A DNA stretch of 64,000 bases from Lentinus brumalis (GCA_001792895.1 MARA01000008.1:930001-994000), one strand, 5' to 3'. Numbered from the stretch's first letter, positions 36,706 through 48,651 are shown. The notes: generated from the sequence alone by a model not told the origin. Numbers and translations are program-made.

Positions 36706-38276
36706 CGCCCACGAAATTATGTAATCACGCGTCACTAAGCGCCTGGTTCATCTTGGGCGGTGTCTGGCGCTCCGAGTCTTTGTGCTCCCACTTCAAACTT
36801 GGCATAAGTTCCTTTCCGACTTGTATTATTCACGTATGGGCCTTGGGAACGGTTGATTGAAGTAAAGGTGACTCTGTAGAACCTCGTGAATTCAGACAGC
36901 TTGACAAGAATTCCACTTCCGGTCTGAGGGCGCCGTTCCGTTGGTGGGACAACGGTTTGAGGTCATCATGTGTTGGTCTGTGAGCCTGTGAACACTTCCG
37001 TAGTTTAGCTCTTTATGCTTACAAGGCGTTTACTTATCCTTGTGCACATATGATTGTCAATGTGCCGTTTGAAAGTCATTCAACATGTAGGGTTGTGTAG
37101 GGCAAACTTGACTGCAGTGCGGTAGGTCATACAGAGTACCATGAGCTTCACAAATTGACCAAAAAAACCAATAGTTCTTGTCTGCTGTACGTCTCTCTCG
37201 TTGTAGATCACAAATCGTTTTCATTGAACGATGGCAGCACTGACAGCAGGTGAAGCCTACAGCCTGCTCTCTCGGCGAGTTAAGCGTCAAGCTCCGTTTA
37301 TCGCAGCTAGCAGTGTTAAGGTATATATGTGCTGCGTGCGCAGTATGGTACTGATGCAGGCAAAGGTCGAAGGATTCGCTCCCCAAACCACTAGGGCGAC
37401 GATCTTGAAGACCTTCCTTTCTGGGCGGCGAGTGTGGCTCGATACTGATAGAGGTGGGTGGCCAAACAAATATTCAAATAATAATTAAAGAAAATCAAAA
37501 AGGAAAGAGGTACGAGGAGAGGGTCTCAGTAGATCCCTCCCCTGCCACCCCATCTCCAGTTCTCACTAGTGGAGCATCATGTGCGTTCCTACAGATGTAG
37601 GGAGCTCGAAAATACGGGGTTTTGTGGCCAATAATGCCAAAAAATCCGCTCGGGCGGGCGCGCCAGAGGCGCGCGGATACTGATTCCGTTGTTTCGGGTC
37701 GCCATGATGCTCGCAGCGCTCGCGCTCGCAGTCCTTGCCCAGTTCTCAACTGTCCTGACTTGTATGCACTCCAATTTTTTGCGGGGACCTCTGAGGCCCA
37801 AGCTAGATATTATCAGGTGCATTTCAATGTCGAATTCTTCCCTTGAGGCTCGAAGCTCGAAGTTCGCGCACAGAACAAGCTAAGCGCCCACGCGTGCTTG
37901 TGACTACAGAGGACTACAGATGGGGTAAAAACGTTGTCATAACAATCAGCATGAGGTCCTTTTTAGCTGCAGGAAGTTACCTTGTGAGCAAGAGCAAGCA
38001 TAGAGCAAGCAGGCAGCCAGACTCGTGAGTGAAGACTGCATGACTTACCATATATAGTAGTACGTGCTTACGTACGCAATCAGTATCAGTATCCGCCACC
38101 TCCATCTTAGGCGAGCCGCGAGTGTTGTCGCCGCCTAAATTCGGGCGTCTGGGTGTAAGTGGGCCTCGCGCCCTGTTGCTGCCAGCTTTCTCCGCCACCT
38201 CCACCATCTCTCCTCGTCCCGCCCGTCCTCGCCGCATCATCTTTGCTTGTTTTTTGTTCTGCGAACTTGAACTGAG
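36706..38276. other. Single-copy spacer right of the tandem array
   Basis: About 1.6 kb from the end of the repeat to the export adaptor. ORFs are short and overlap on both strands (for example 37057-37386 minus and 37231-37488 plus), with no motif or convincing splice chain. An A/T-rich stretch lies at 37465-37500. A tatatag run near 38050 could be a TATA element for the next gene. Confidence 0.5.
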
Positions 38277-39965
38277 ATGGCTCCTGCTGCGAATCGTACG
38301 AAGAAGCCCTACAGCGTGAGCCCCTATCTGCGACGGCCGAGCGCGAGTTTGTTGTTGACTCGACGAACAGCGACCGGCAGCTGCAGCTCGGCCGCAAGGC
38401 TCTGAGGGACAGTGGCTTCATGATAGAGCGCCAGGAGTTCCTCGAGCGGTTCAGAATACCGTTGCAAGGCCCACAAACGGCGTCACAAACACGAGGATTG
38501 TCGTCTCCAATCTGCACTACGAAGTGACTCCCAAAGACCTGAGTGTACGTCTTCTACTCTTGTTTCCTCCTTCATGAGAGTGCCCTGTGCTTTCGAGCAT
38601 ATGTCGCCACGAGAACCTTGCAAGTGGAGCCCCCCTCCTATACGCTCTTCAGCCCTTTGGGCCTGCAACCTTGTCGGGAAAGTTTGTCCAGTGAAGGATG
38701 GACGGCGAGTCCCTTACTGCAATCGCAAGGATTTTGTTATGCTTGCGAGTCGTCTCTTGATGGGGCAAATAGACGAGGACGCAGAGATGTGTCTTCGGCG
38801 GCGCGGTTGACAGCGCTGCTACAGCGTGCGTGACTTACCCATGAGATGTGCAGCGACTCCCCCATCTTTCCCAGAGCAGCTGGCGGGCGGTCGCGCGACA
38901 ATAAAGATCCCAGCGACCAGGAATGTCCGATGGCTCGTTTGCCGGACAACCGTGCACAATCAGTGTGAACGGTTGCGCCCCATCGCAGCCTTGCACGCGA
39001 CCGCCTACCGAGTTGCGAGCCCGATGTTGCGGTCGCTGCTTTGGCCCGACGTGCTAGTCGCCCTTTCCTAGATGACCTCGTACGCCGGCTTGCGCCACCC
39101 ACTGGTCTGCAGGGGAGTATAGGGGATACTTTTCTGGCAAGCAAGTGTACTACCACTGCCCGCACTCTCTTTATCCGGTTCCCTCCCCCCTCCCACCACA
39201 ATCTCTGGCCACCTGAGCTGACAACGTGGATTTTAGCAAATCTTTGGACAGATTGGCACGCTAGTCCGTGATCCACAAATCAGGGTACGAAGCTCCGCAT
39301 GCACCGAGTCCACATGAAAAACGAGACACCAACCCGACTTATTTCGCACCACTCTCATATCCTCCTGGCGCACACCACCGTGGATATGACTGTCAACAGT
39401 ACGACCGCAGTGGCCGCTCCTCCGGTGTCGCCATTGTCACGTTCGAGACCCCGGCGGAGGCAACGAGGGCGAAGAAGCAGTTTGATGGGATCCTCTGCAA
39501 AAGTAAAATTGAACCAGCTCGTCGTCCTTGTCATCCCCCAGCGTCGTTCTGACGGCTGTCGTTGTCTTGCAGACCAGCCGATGTCGATCGCGTACGACAC
39601 CGCGCCCCCTCCCCGCCGAAGCGCGAGCACGCCCTCGCTCCTGAACCGCATCGAGAAGCCGCCTCTCCTCGAACGTCTCAGCAAGACCGAGCCAAAGGCC
39701 CGGCAGAATTCTGCACCTTCGTGAGTCATTGTGTCCCTCCAGGTCCGCCGCGGGGCTGATGCTTCTTCGCAGACAAGCAGGTGTTGGCCCCGTGCGGACC
39801 AAGCAGCGCCCTCAACCGGGCAACGCGCGGTCTACCAAGAGGCTACAGCCGCCGAAGCCGAAGACAGCGGAGGAGCTCGACAAGGAGCTGGAGGCCTTCA
39901 TGCAGGACGAGATCACGGCGGATTCGGGCCTTACCTCGGCTGCAGCCGACGTGGAGATGTCCTGA
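38277..39965 (+). CDS. Aly/REF-type mRNA export adaptor (Yra1/THOC4)
   Basis: Six exons: 38277-38315, 38371-38544, 39237-39284, 39400-39502, 39573-39720 and 39773-39965, all in phase, giving 234 residues. The RRM spans about residues 55-130, with an RNP2-type IVVSNL near 56-61 and an RNP1-type block around GVAIVTF near 96-102. The C terminus has TAEELDKELEAFMQDE, the C-terminal box that in this family binds the helicase UAP56/Sub2. The usual N-terminal LDDII-type box is not obvious; the N terminus reads MAPAANRTKKPYS. In the TREX complex the family links splicing and 3' processing to nuclear export through Mex67/NXF1. Intron 2 is 692 nt, over ten times the local norm. Intron 3 is 115 nt. Confidence 0.9.
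38545..39236 (+). other. Unusually long second intron of the export adaptor
   Basis: A 692-nt intron bounded by GTACGT and TTTTAG, with a CTGAC branch site 17-21 nt before the acceptor. It splits the RRM between DLS and QIFGQIG. Both strands inside it hold only unconvincing ORFs. Yeast YRA1 is known for a long intron used in autoregulation, so a similar role is possible here; no regulatory element can be shown from sequence alone. Confidence 0.75.
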
Positions 39966-40400
39966 AGAGTGGACTGCTATATGTGATCGGACTTTTGCTC
40001 GCGTTTGCTACGATGTTGTACATGTCTGTGTTGCTCTTTTCCGCCGCTGCTAGGTTTGGTTGTAATCCCGACGAATTATCAGTCACTGTGTCGCTGCAGT
40101 GCGTTTCGCTTTTGCCTTTCGTGCCAACTTCCAATTGGTGCGTCCTTCGTGTGTACTCCAGTCGTCAAAGTACTGCTCACATTTACATGGATGTGGCTCT
40201 CCCGGCGGGTCATATGCATCAGACGCCCAACGCTTTGCTCCCGACACGGATAGCTGACGTCCGGCAGCACTGCTCTGCAGCTGCGTCCTATGCCCTTCCG
40301 GTTGTGGTGCTCGACTGAAACGGTTGACAGACCAAGCTACTCGAAAGGACCGACCTCAACTTTGTTCATGCATTCATTTCACATCATATACGCGAAGTCA
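39966..40400. other. 3' flank of the export adaptor
   Basis: About 430 bp with no supported gene. The plus-strand ORF 39731-40318 is a shifted shadow of the adaptor's last exon. Confidence 0.5.
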
Positions 40401-40404
40401 CGAC

Positions 40405-40725
40405 GAACGACCCGACTTCCGCCGCATCTCCGCCGACAAAATCACGTCGTCCCAGCCGGTGGGTGCAATTCCTTCGTACCCTCACGTTGCGAAACTACTC
40501 GATGCTCGTCCGTGTAGATCGTGCTGTACGGTATGACGAGGTCAAGAGTCATAGTGTCCGAACTACCACCATCATCAATGACACAACCCTCCTGACCCTG
40601 CAAGTTGCCCACGCCAGAATCTCTCTTATTGAATGCGTTGGGAACGCCATCTCTGCCGTTGTCGAATCTAGTAGAAGCATAGTCACTCCCCGGCCCTTCC
40701 CGTTCGCCATCAGGTCCTATTAGTA
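40405..40725 (+). pseudogene. F-box family relic
   Basis: A short degraded segment that resembles the nearby F-box genes. It reads FRRISADKI in one frame (compare FRRLSWHKI at about 43271) and LQFLR followed by RVDRAVRYDEV in shifted frames. It lacks the F-box start and any continuous frame. Its neighbours suggest it descends from the same local family. Confidence 0.3.
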
Positions 40726-41500
40726 TGTGGGGACGGCATCCTTATTTCAATCTTCACGACGTCCGGGGGAGAACTCCACCTGTGCCACCCTCTTGGGGCC
40801 TATTGTCATGAACAGACCTCGCTGACATGCGTCCTCTGCGTCATTCTGCACCGTTAAACACCCGTTCGAGTCGCTCGCTGTGGCCGCGTTCTGTGCACAC
40901 GAGTGCCGGTCGGCCTTACCGGTCGTTCGACAGTCCGGAATAAATCCGCCTCCCGGATCAAGCACGCACTTGCTGCTAGCCTCTTGAAATGCAACTCGCT
41001 TCTATTCAAGACTTTTCAGTCGAGCTCGACTCAAGCGTAACTACGTGGGTTGGTCTTGGGCAAGCTATCAGCTCGTGCAGGCCCCAATATCGCCACTCTC
41101 GACATCGATGCACGGCTGGGCATTTCATCGACTCCGCGGTACCGCACTGGGTTGATCTTATGCAAGGTGTGAGTTCGTTACCTTTCTAAGCAGCTGATCA
41201 CATACTGATAGATCTATGCATTCCCTTGCAAGACACCTGGCAGATGCTAGACGTCTCGGCGACACAAGCGGCTCGTGAGCGATTCCGCACAACAGTGTCG
41301 CAGCATGTTTCGTCCACAGGTATCGGTCACCATCCACCTGAGCGGCCTGCTTCAGTTGGCCGCCGAAGCAGGTGTTGACGCTGCCCTGACTGTATCAGTT
41401 GACTCAACTACATAGACGCCCGATGCTCTTCCTGCGACCACCACAACCACCTCGTCAACATTATCTTCATCCTCGTCGTCGTCGACAGCGGTCCCGAAAT
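40726..41500. other. Spacer before the F-box gene
   Basis: About 775 bp with short ORFs only. A stretch around 41167-41210 has intron-like ends (gtgagt to ctgatag), which may be a further remnant of the F-box family. Nothing else is seen. Confidence 0.4.
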
Positions 41501-42803
41501 ATGGCCTTCTACACAACCCGCACCCTCACGGATCTCCCTCCTGAGATTTTGCACCTCATTCTCCGGTTTATGAGACGCGACAAGCACTACGTATCCTGTT
41601 GTTCCCGCACTTGCCGTCTTTTGCGCGCAGTCGCACTCGAACACCTCGACTTCCGCCGCGTTTCCCTCACGGGCGTGACAACATTCGACCCGTTCTTGCA
41701 GTTCTTACGCAAGTACCCCCGAGTTGCAAGAACCGTGATCTCTGTCTGTTTGGATGGCGAGATCGAAGAGAATGATGATTCACCCTTCACGACCATCGAC
41801 GTCACGCTCGTGGTTAGCATCGTCGAACTCTTACCCAAACTCGATTCTCTGGCCTTGCATTCGTTTCGCTACGTCACGCCCACAGACTTGAGTGCAGCGC
41901 GCTGTCGCGAACCTATTCCACTATCCAGCTTCGTCATCGGGGACCAGTTTCACGACAAGAGCTCCCTGACAGGTATCTTTCGCGTGTTGTCGTTGTTCAC
42001 TCCCAGAGACACAGATACACTCGAGCTTGAACGGTTCGACATCGAGGAATTATTCCAACCCCAGCACCTTCACAGACCTCTTGAGTTCCGACGGCTCTTT
42101 CTCCAGGAGTCGGATTCCCTCAAGCACACTGCCTTGGCTCTGCAAGCGCTATCCGTGAGCGTGAAGAGCAACTCGCTCCGAGAGCTCCACGTCCAAGTCG
42201 ACTCAAAGCAGACTGTCATTGCACTGGGGCAGCTGCTGCGGAGCGCAGGCCGTCGCCTTACCACGTTGACAATCGAAGACGATGATGGTTATGTTAATTC
42301 CCTCAAAGGTGCGACATCTGATCCTCTCCATCTCGAACAACGCGTCTCTGAACACTTCCAATCACGGTATTGCAGGTGATTGGAAGAAGCTGAACCTGTC
42401 CGCTTGCAAGAAGCTTCGATATATCACGCTCCCCATGGTCTACCGCCAGAGCCCGAAGCGGCCTCTGAGCGAGACACTTGTCAAAATTCTGGGGAAAGCC
42501 CCTCCGTCGCTCCGCAAGATCACGATCCGTGTGTACGGCATGCTCAGGGCGACTACGATAGGAAACAGGAAAGTGTTCAAGATACACGACTTCGACAAGC
42601 TTCTCAGCCCGGAACGCTTCCCGCATCTGCAAGTATTCGAACTCGTGATTGGCCCGCATGGCCGGCTGCGTTACAGGAATGGTTACTGGGCGACGTGTTT
42701 TGCCTCGGCCCAGCGCGCCCTCAAGGGGCTTCATGAGCGTGGTCTACTGAGAGTGAAGAAGTTGCAGAGGGGTACGTCGATGCTCGCTTACCTCGTTTAT
42801 TGA
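41501..42803 (+). CDS. F-box protein with LRR-like C-terminal region
   Basis: Exons 41501-42308 and 42376-42803 with a 67-nt intron (GTGCGA donor, TTGCAG acceptor) give 411 residues. The start is the ATG giving MAFYTTRTLTDLPPEIL; an in-frame ATG upstream at 41399 would only add low-complexity sequence. The F-box covers about residues 10-50 (LTDLPPEILHLILRFM, then TCRLLRAVALEHLDFRR). The rest has irregular leucine-rich spacing (SLRELHVQV, LTTLTIED, KKLRYITLP), as in F-box proteins whose C-terminal repeats bind substrate. Such proteins dock on Skp1 in SCF ubiquitin ligases. A GTACGT donor near the end could splice to a stop at 42840 with almost the same C terminus. It is the only intact member of the local group. 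Confidence 0.8.
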
Positions 42804-43130
42804 TCCCTGCGCTTACTGTCTCATCCGTAGGTACATCTTAGTACTGCTGTAGCGCACTCAAGGACCTCCTATGTATGTCGTTCCTTGGACAGTGTATCCG
42901 AGCTCGCGTTTGTCTTAGCCCAATCAATCGACAGAACCATATGGTGGCGCGGTGAGACGTTTGATCTCGCACCCGAAGGAGACAATGTACTCGTGTCGGA
43001 ATTTGCTGCAACGATTCTATCGTTTGCCGGTGCACACATGAGTGCTCAGGCCTGTCCAACAAGCAGGCGAGGCCACTAGACGCCCGGTGCTCTTCTGCAA
43101 CCGCCACCATCTTCCGAGCTGTCTCTGACG

Positions 43131-43340
43131 ATGGCCTTTCGCACTCTCACAGATCTTCCTGCAGAGCTCCTGCACATCATTATCTCCGAGCCTCGCACCA
43201 CACAAGCAACCCGTCCAGTGCTGCTCATTCACCTGCCGTCTTCTACGGGAAGTGGCGCTAGAGCATCTCAACTTCCGCCGCCTCTCCTGGCACAAAATCA
43301 TATCGGTCCAGCCCTTGCTGCGGTGTCTGCTCAAGGTGTG
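43131..43340 (+). pseudogene. Broken 5' end of an F-box gene
   Basis: It starts MAFRTLTDLPAELLHIII, close to the start of the intact gene at 41501. After a deletion it continues out of frame as TCRLLREVALEHLNFRRLSW, then HKIISVQPLLRC. The body of the gene is missing. The preceding 42840-43130 holds a short open stretch (SELAFVLAQSIDRTIWW) that I cannot place. Confidence 0.65.
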
Positions 43341-43551
43341 AGCCTACATCGCCGAGCACTCGAGTCTTCTTATCGTTGTCATCGAAACTCGTGTCATACA
43401 CAGGTACGTACGCCATCCTAGGACGTGTGCACCTCTCACCGCTATACATGCGCGCAGGTTCTCCGAGTCCTCGATCCCCTTTCCCTCCTGCACGTTTTGC
43501 GCTGCTCTGTCCTCTGGAGTCTGCTCAGGTCCACGCCTCTTCCCTCACAAC

Positions 43552-44654
43552 ATGGCGGACGCCCTTTCCGTCGCCGGTGAAAGGCCAGCCCCGACTCCCA
43601 ATCGAGGTCTGCGAGGGCGTCATCGAAGCCGTGTACGACAGTCGTTATTTCGAGCTCCCCACTGCTCTGGCCACGCTCTCCAGATGCGCACTCGTCTGTC
43701 GCGCATGGCGTCCGCGCGCACAGAGGATCCTCTTTGAATTCGTCCTCCTTCGAGACAAGGATGCACTCTATCCCTTCGCAGAGCTCATCGACGCATCCCC
43801 TGAGCTGGGCTCTTACGTGCGCGTCCTCCAGATGCAAGGATACCTTCATGTTCCGTACAGTCCTTGCTGTATTGTTCCTCGCGGCTCTGCGAGGGAGGCT
43901 CACCAACCTGGCGGAACTACACATCGACGGCTTCGACGATGCCGAGAAGGCTACAAATCCGCTTCCTGATGGCCAGAAGGAGCGCCCGTTCCTACCCATC
44001 CACCGAAGCTTCCCGTTGCTGTTGACATCCATCTCGCTTATCTGCAGACTAGACTTTGCAGACGTGAGATTCCCGTCGTTCGGGGACTTCGCCCGCTTCC
44101 TCAGTGCGCTCCCCAACCTGAAAGTACTGGCCTGTCACCGTATTTCCTGGGATGTCCTCGGCCTGGAGCCAGTCTGTATGGCGAAGCGCACTGGCTCCCA
44201 CGACTCTCGGAAGATGTTCCTGCCGAACCTCAAGGAGCTCATGGTATGTCTTCCGATCAGACACGGCACAGGCTGGTATTGACTCATACAAAAGTGCCTT
44301 GACATGGACGAGCGGGGCAGGCAGAAATTGCTATCCGCGCTTGGCCCCTCGCTCCAAAGCGTTCCCTAACGATCCCCCTGCTGTGCGAATAGAGCATCTT
44401 CGTGAGTCATTTCAGGTTGTTCAACCCAGCATACATCTCACCATTCGTTCTCGTGATCAGGTGTCGAACAGCCTGAAGCCACCTCAATTGCTCTGAATCT
44501 CCGCTCGTTCCCCTGCTTGAAACATCTCCTCTGTCTCTTCGCACCGTTTGTGCAGCCAGATCAAAAGCTCGAGTCTCTGCGGGACGCTCTCGTCTCATGG
44601 ATGGCCTCAAGCGACGATGTAGTTGGCGATCTCCAACCTCGAAAAAAGTTGTGA
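43552..44654 (+). pseudogene. F-box-like gene with one frameshift
   Basis: The coding signal runs from LPIEVCEGVIEAV (about 43594) through LATLSRCALVCRAWRPRA, the typical basidiomycete F-box-like start, to GYLHVPYSP. An extra T at about 43863 then shifts the frame, which resumes as AALRGRLTNLAELHIDGF and continues to LPNLKELM. An intron starts at 44244 (GTATGT), and later exon pieces end VSWMASSDDVVGD with a stop at 44654. The ATG at 43552 is in another frame, so the start is unresolved (one in-frame option is ATG 43448). Comparison with the inverted paralogue at 51586-53050 supports the reading. A sequencing error at one base would make it intact. Confidence 0.65.
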
Positions 44655-45083
44655 CATCATATCCAATACAGTCGTCTCACTGTCGTGCCGATACTAGACT
44701 GACAACACCTATTTTTATGCACCTTCTTCGCCCTGCGCCAGCCGCAGCTACAGTCTCTCACCTGTTGCCTCTCGCCTCACCCGGATACCACCGCAGCTTA
44801 GAAAACAGGACGGCTCGGATTCGCCGCGTCACCAGGCTGGACATCCTCAGTGGGGCAGTGCGGCCACGTCTCCCGGGCCACGATGTGTTGGACCCACCCG
44901 TACTGAAGACTCTCGGTGCTCGACGACCCACCGAGGTCTAGAGATGGCCTTGAATCGACGGTCGCCCGAAGACCACGCTTCCCAACCGAGGAATACCACA
45001 CAACACAACCCCTTAAAAAGGCCAAATTCTCAGCACGTCGAACAGGAGGGAGCGGGCGGATGAAGCACTCGCCTCGTCGTTGC
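44655..45083. other. Spacer between convergent genes
   Basis: About 430 bp between the F-box-like pseudogene (plus) and the 3' side of the RING gene (minus). No gene is supported. Confidence 0.5.
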
Positions 45084-45118
45084 CCTTCTGCCGTACGTGG
45101 CGCTAGTACGGCAGAAGG
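45084..45118. terminator. Perfect 13-bp hairpin in the RING gene 3' region
   Basis: The arms 45084-45096 and 45106-45118 are exact reverse complements, with a 9-nt loop. It lies 170-205 nt past the stop codon of the RING gene (minus strand), probably in its 3' UTR or at its end. A role in 3' end formation or mRNA stability is inferred. It could also be the footprint of an excised inverted-repeat element. Confidence 0.5.
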
Positions 45119-45288
45119 AGTGGACTTCGAAGCTGCAGGATGAGCAGAGAGACATGTATAAACCACGATATGGACGGCCATGATATACCTTACATTACAA
45201 ACACATCTCGTACATAATCCGCCCGCGAAACGCGACACAACAGGACTACAAGTACACACGCGACCACATCGCCACGGCGTCAAGCCGG

Positions 45289-47515
45289 TCAGCTCTTGAA
45301 GATCCTGAGCAGTCGGCTCTCCGTGACGATTCGTGTGCGACAGAGCGGGCATTCGCGTGTGCTGTTCATGATCAGGTCAGAACAAGCACGGCACATCGCG
45401 AGGTGTCTAGACGAAATACGTGAGCAAGGCCAAGCTGAGGAATGGGGAAGCAGAACATACCCGCAATCGACGATGGCGATATTCGCCTCTTCGTCCTGGC
45501 AGATGACGCAGAGACCAGTCCGCTCCAGCCGAGAAGCCATCGCCTGCGCCTTCGGGGTGAGGGTGCTCGCCGGGGGAGGAGACGCCGTAGACGCGGGAGG
45601 AGTTGTCGCCCCATCCCTCGAGGGCTCAGGCGTCGCAGTGGTGTCCTCGGCCTCACCGGTCGACTGCGCAGGACCTCCCCTGGCCTCCTCTTCTCTTGCA
45701 CGACGCATCTGCTCCTCGAACTCCCGTTCGGCCTCTTCCTCCATCGCTTTACGCTCGCGCTCAGCACGCTCCTCGTCAACGAGGGCCTTGACGCGCGAGA
45801 CGAGTTCGCCCTTCTCGACGATGAGCCGCGCGGTGACGTGGTTCTTAAACAGGATCTCCTTCAGCGACCCGATCGACAGCGCCGCGATCTGCTCTTCCGT
45901 CATCTCCAGCAGCTGGTCCATGCTCGGTACGACCACGGGGCGTGCGGGCGACGTTGCGCGCGGGGTTGACGATGCGGACGCGGCGCGGGGCCTCATCTGC
46001 GGTTGGCTGTTCGCACTGCTACCCGTCGGCCGCGTCGACGGATTGTATCCAGGCGGATGTCCGGGCGGCGGCGGATATCGTGGATGTGACTGGGGTGGCG
46101 GCGGCGCATAGTGGTACTGGGCCTGCGGATGGCCATGTGTGGGCGGCTGCTGCCAGTACTGTTGCTGAGCGCCAGGGTATCCATTGGGTGCGTACCGACT
46201 CGGACCAGACGTCGTGCGCTGGCGTGGTTGTGATTGTGAGCCCGGGTAGTGCTGAGACTGGTGGTATTGGGGCGGCGGTCGTTGCGGTGGCGGAGCTTGT
46301 GACGGTGTTGAGCGGTCGCCTGACATTGCGTCCATGGCCCGCGAGAAGAGGCCACGAGGGCGGTCGCCAGTGCGATTTGGGACCGAGTGCTTGCGGTAGT
46401 AGTTCTCCTTCTCCCGCGGCAGACATCCATCGGGGCCCTTCGATTTAAAGCGTCAGCGGCTGCGGGCAAAAAGTCATAGCCATAAGGAAGCTGTACAGAA
46501 GACTGTCCGCCACCTCCTGCCTTGTCGCCTCGCTATCGCAAGAGCATCTAACGGGGAGCCATGAATTGTCAACCACCAGCAAAGCCTGATACTAGACATT
46601 ATCCTGTCAGTATGGGTGGCAGGGCGGTCACTTCACCGGATTAGGGCGCCGAACATCTCTCCGTGACCTCACGAGTCCGTCCCCGTTCGGAAAAGTGCTC
46701 TTCCTCCTAGGCAAGACAGACTCCATTGAACGAGGAGCGATGTTTCGCTTCCCCAAACTGCCTTGTGCGGAGACACTTCCCAGCAGCCGAATACAGCCAA
46801 TGCTGCGGCACTAGGAAGTGTCCAGGAGCGTCTGTGGGAACGACCGGGCGAACACCCCATGGATCACACAGTACGCTAACATTCAGCAGCTGCCGAACTT
46901 AGCCAGCATAACTGCGGTAGTGGCGTGTAAAGCTCTGAGGAGGACTGGGGATCTTGCGAACAGAGACGATGGCGGAGGGAGACTCAGAGACGAGGACTAT
47001 GGGGATGAGCACTCACCCTTGCCGCAATCAGCTTGTTGATGAACTCGTCCTTCTCGATGATGCCCGCGACGTCGATATTGTACGCCTTGGCGTACTTCTT
47101 GAGCTTCGCCATGGGGAGCTGCTTCAACTGGCCCTTCCCGCTTGCTGTGACTATGCGCCACTTAAACTCGCCGCCGCTACATCGGAGAGAGCACGCGTCA
47201 ACGTACTTTGCAGCATCTCTATGCAGAACGCGCATACGGGCAGGGGATCGTATCCGCTCGTGTTTCCCTCGTTCGCACCGCCGCGCGGCATGAGTGCCTG
47301 GTAGTCGGTACACGAGTGACAGTACGAGTATCCTGTCTCGCAGTGAGCTCGCGATTACGACCACGAGGACAACGCGACGCACCACAGTGATTACATCTCC
47401 TCGATCTTGCGAAGAGGATGTTAAACTCCTTGTTGCACTTGCGACATGCTGCCTCGTTCGCCGAGTACTCTGGGGGCGGCCCGCTCAGGAGAGGCATTCC
47501 TCGCCCGTCCGACAT
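45289..47515 (-). CDS. FYVE-SAP-RING ubiquitin ligase (RNF34/RFFL architecture)
   Basis: Five exons, 47383-47515, 47207-47332, 47017-47144, 45461-46437 and 45289-45406, are all in phase and give 493 residues. The N terminus is a FYVE-like zinc finger: CRKC at 24-27, RRCNHC, YCHSC and VCAFC by about residue 80. A SAP-like helix pair follows (LKQLPMAKLKKYAKAYNI), then a Pro/Gln-rich linker and a second SAP-like segment (LSIGSLKEILFKNH). The C-terminal RING runs from CVICQDE through DCGHLAMCRAC to CPLC. This order matches the RNF34/RFFL (CARP) E3 ligases, which act at endosomal membranes. The ATG near 46335 is internal; upstream exons join it cleanly. Intron 3 is 579 nt, unusually long here. Confidence 0.88.
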
Positions 47516-48651
47516 AGTGTTCGATGTGCAAGGTCGTGGTTCAAGTACAAGAAAAGTGTATCGGCATACAGTCAGGTTGTAGTCAGCACTGGTTTCCAGC
47601 AAGTTCTCAATTCCGACTTTCTCGGACCTGGGAACATGAGTGTCGTGTAATGGGTCCCATCAATCCGAATTGAACTCTATTGAACCGGTTCAGTTTGACC
47701 TACTCGCAGCTCTGAGTCTCAGTTCTCTGATGGTTCAGTGCTCTCAACCTCTCTACGCAATGCTCGAGTTATCGCATATCGTTCTGAACAGGCGGTGGGG
47801 TGCCTCGAGGGAAGAGGAGTCTTTGACCGTACGCAGAGCCACTACATACACGCGCAATATGGACGACTGCTGTATTTGCGGACAGAGCTCGCAAGCCGGA
47901 CGTGGTGAGTGCCCGATCATGCTACCTTGGAAGTCCACTGTCGTCTTCCGCGGTAGGGAAATGATACGTGACCTCGCGCAAAGCTTTCACGCACGGCACC
48001 TTCGGGGAGGGCGCGCTTGGGCCCCTCGTCTTCGTCCGTGCGCGGTCCTGTTTCACTCTAAGAATCCCGAGAAGATATCAGTCAACGCGACGGCTTCGGA
48101 CGATTAGGGGTCCCACACTCCATCTGGCGGTCATCGTCGATCGCTATCGGCCTGCGACTGCGCTCTGGCCATCCGGCGAGGGCGGGTGGGTGGACGCCAT
48201 ATGTATTGTGCGAGGGACATGCAAGATACGCGTCGAGGGATTTGACATCGATTCCTTGTCTCCCTGGAGATAATAGCATGAACGCCATGGCCTGACTGCG
48301 GTTTTCAGCAGCTCTGAAACATCCGGACGGCGGACTATGCGGCATCATTCACTGTTTCCGAAGAGCCCCGCGGTCGAGCCTCTCAGTCTTCAGAATGCAT
48401 GCGGCCCATGACTGCGAATGATGCTACGCACAGCATCTCGGCGCTCAGGACATCGACAATATTCACCAGATGACTCGCGAACCGGGCAGTCATGGATCAT
48501 TTGAGAATACAATCCGGACCCGCACGGTGTTGCGGAGATATGTATGCTCTTGTATGCTTCGCATACGGCTGTGCCTGACCGCGCAAATCCGAGGACGAAT
48601 CCTACAAAAGCTCGCCCAAGTAAAGCGAACCCACCCTCACCAATCGCAAGC
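47516..48651. other. Intergenic region between divergent genes
   Basis: About 1.1 kb between the start of the RING gene (minus) and the peroxidase (plus), so it should hold both promoters. The plus-strand ORF 47640-48107 has no motif and no splice support. No clear TATA element or other site stands out. Confidence 0.5.

Noticed and set aside
38737..39276. 179-codon minus-strand ORF inside the long intron of the export adaptor
   Set aside because: It has no domain and overlaps the branch site, acceptor and third exon of the adaptor; it is most likely chance.
43552..43737. Short ORF MADALSVAGERP as the start of the F-box-like gene
   Set aside because: It is out of frame with LPIEVCE and the rest of the gene.
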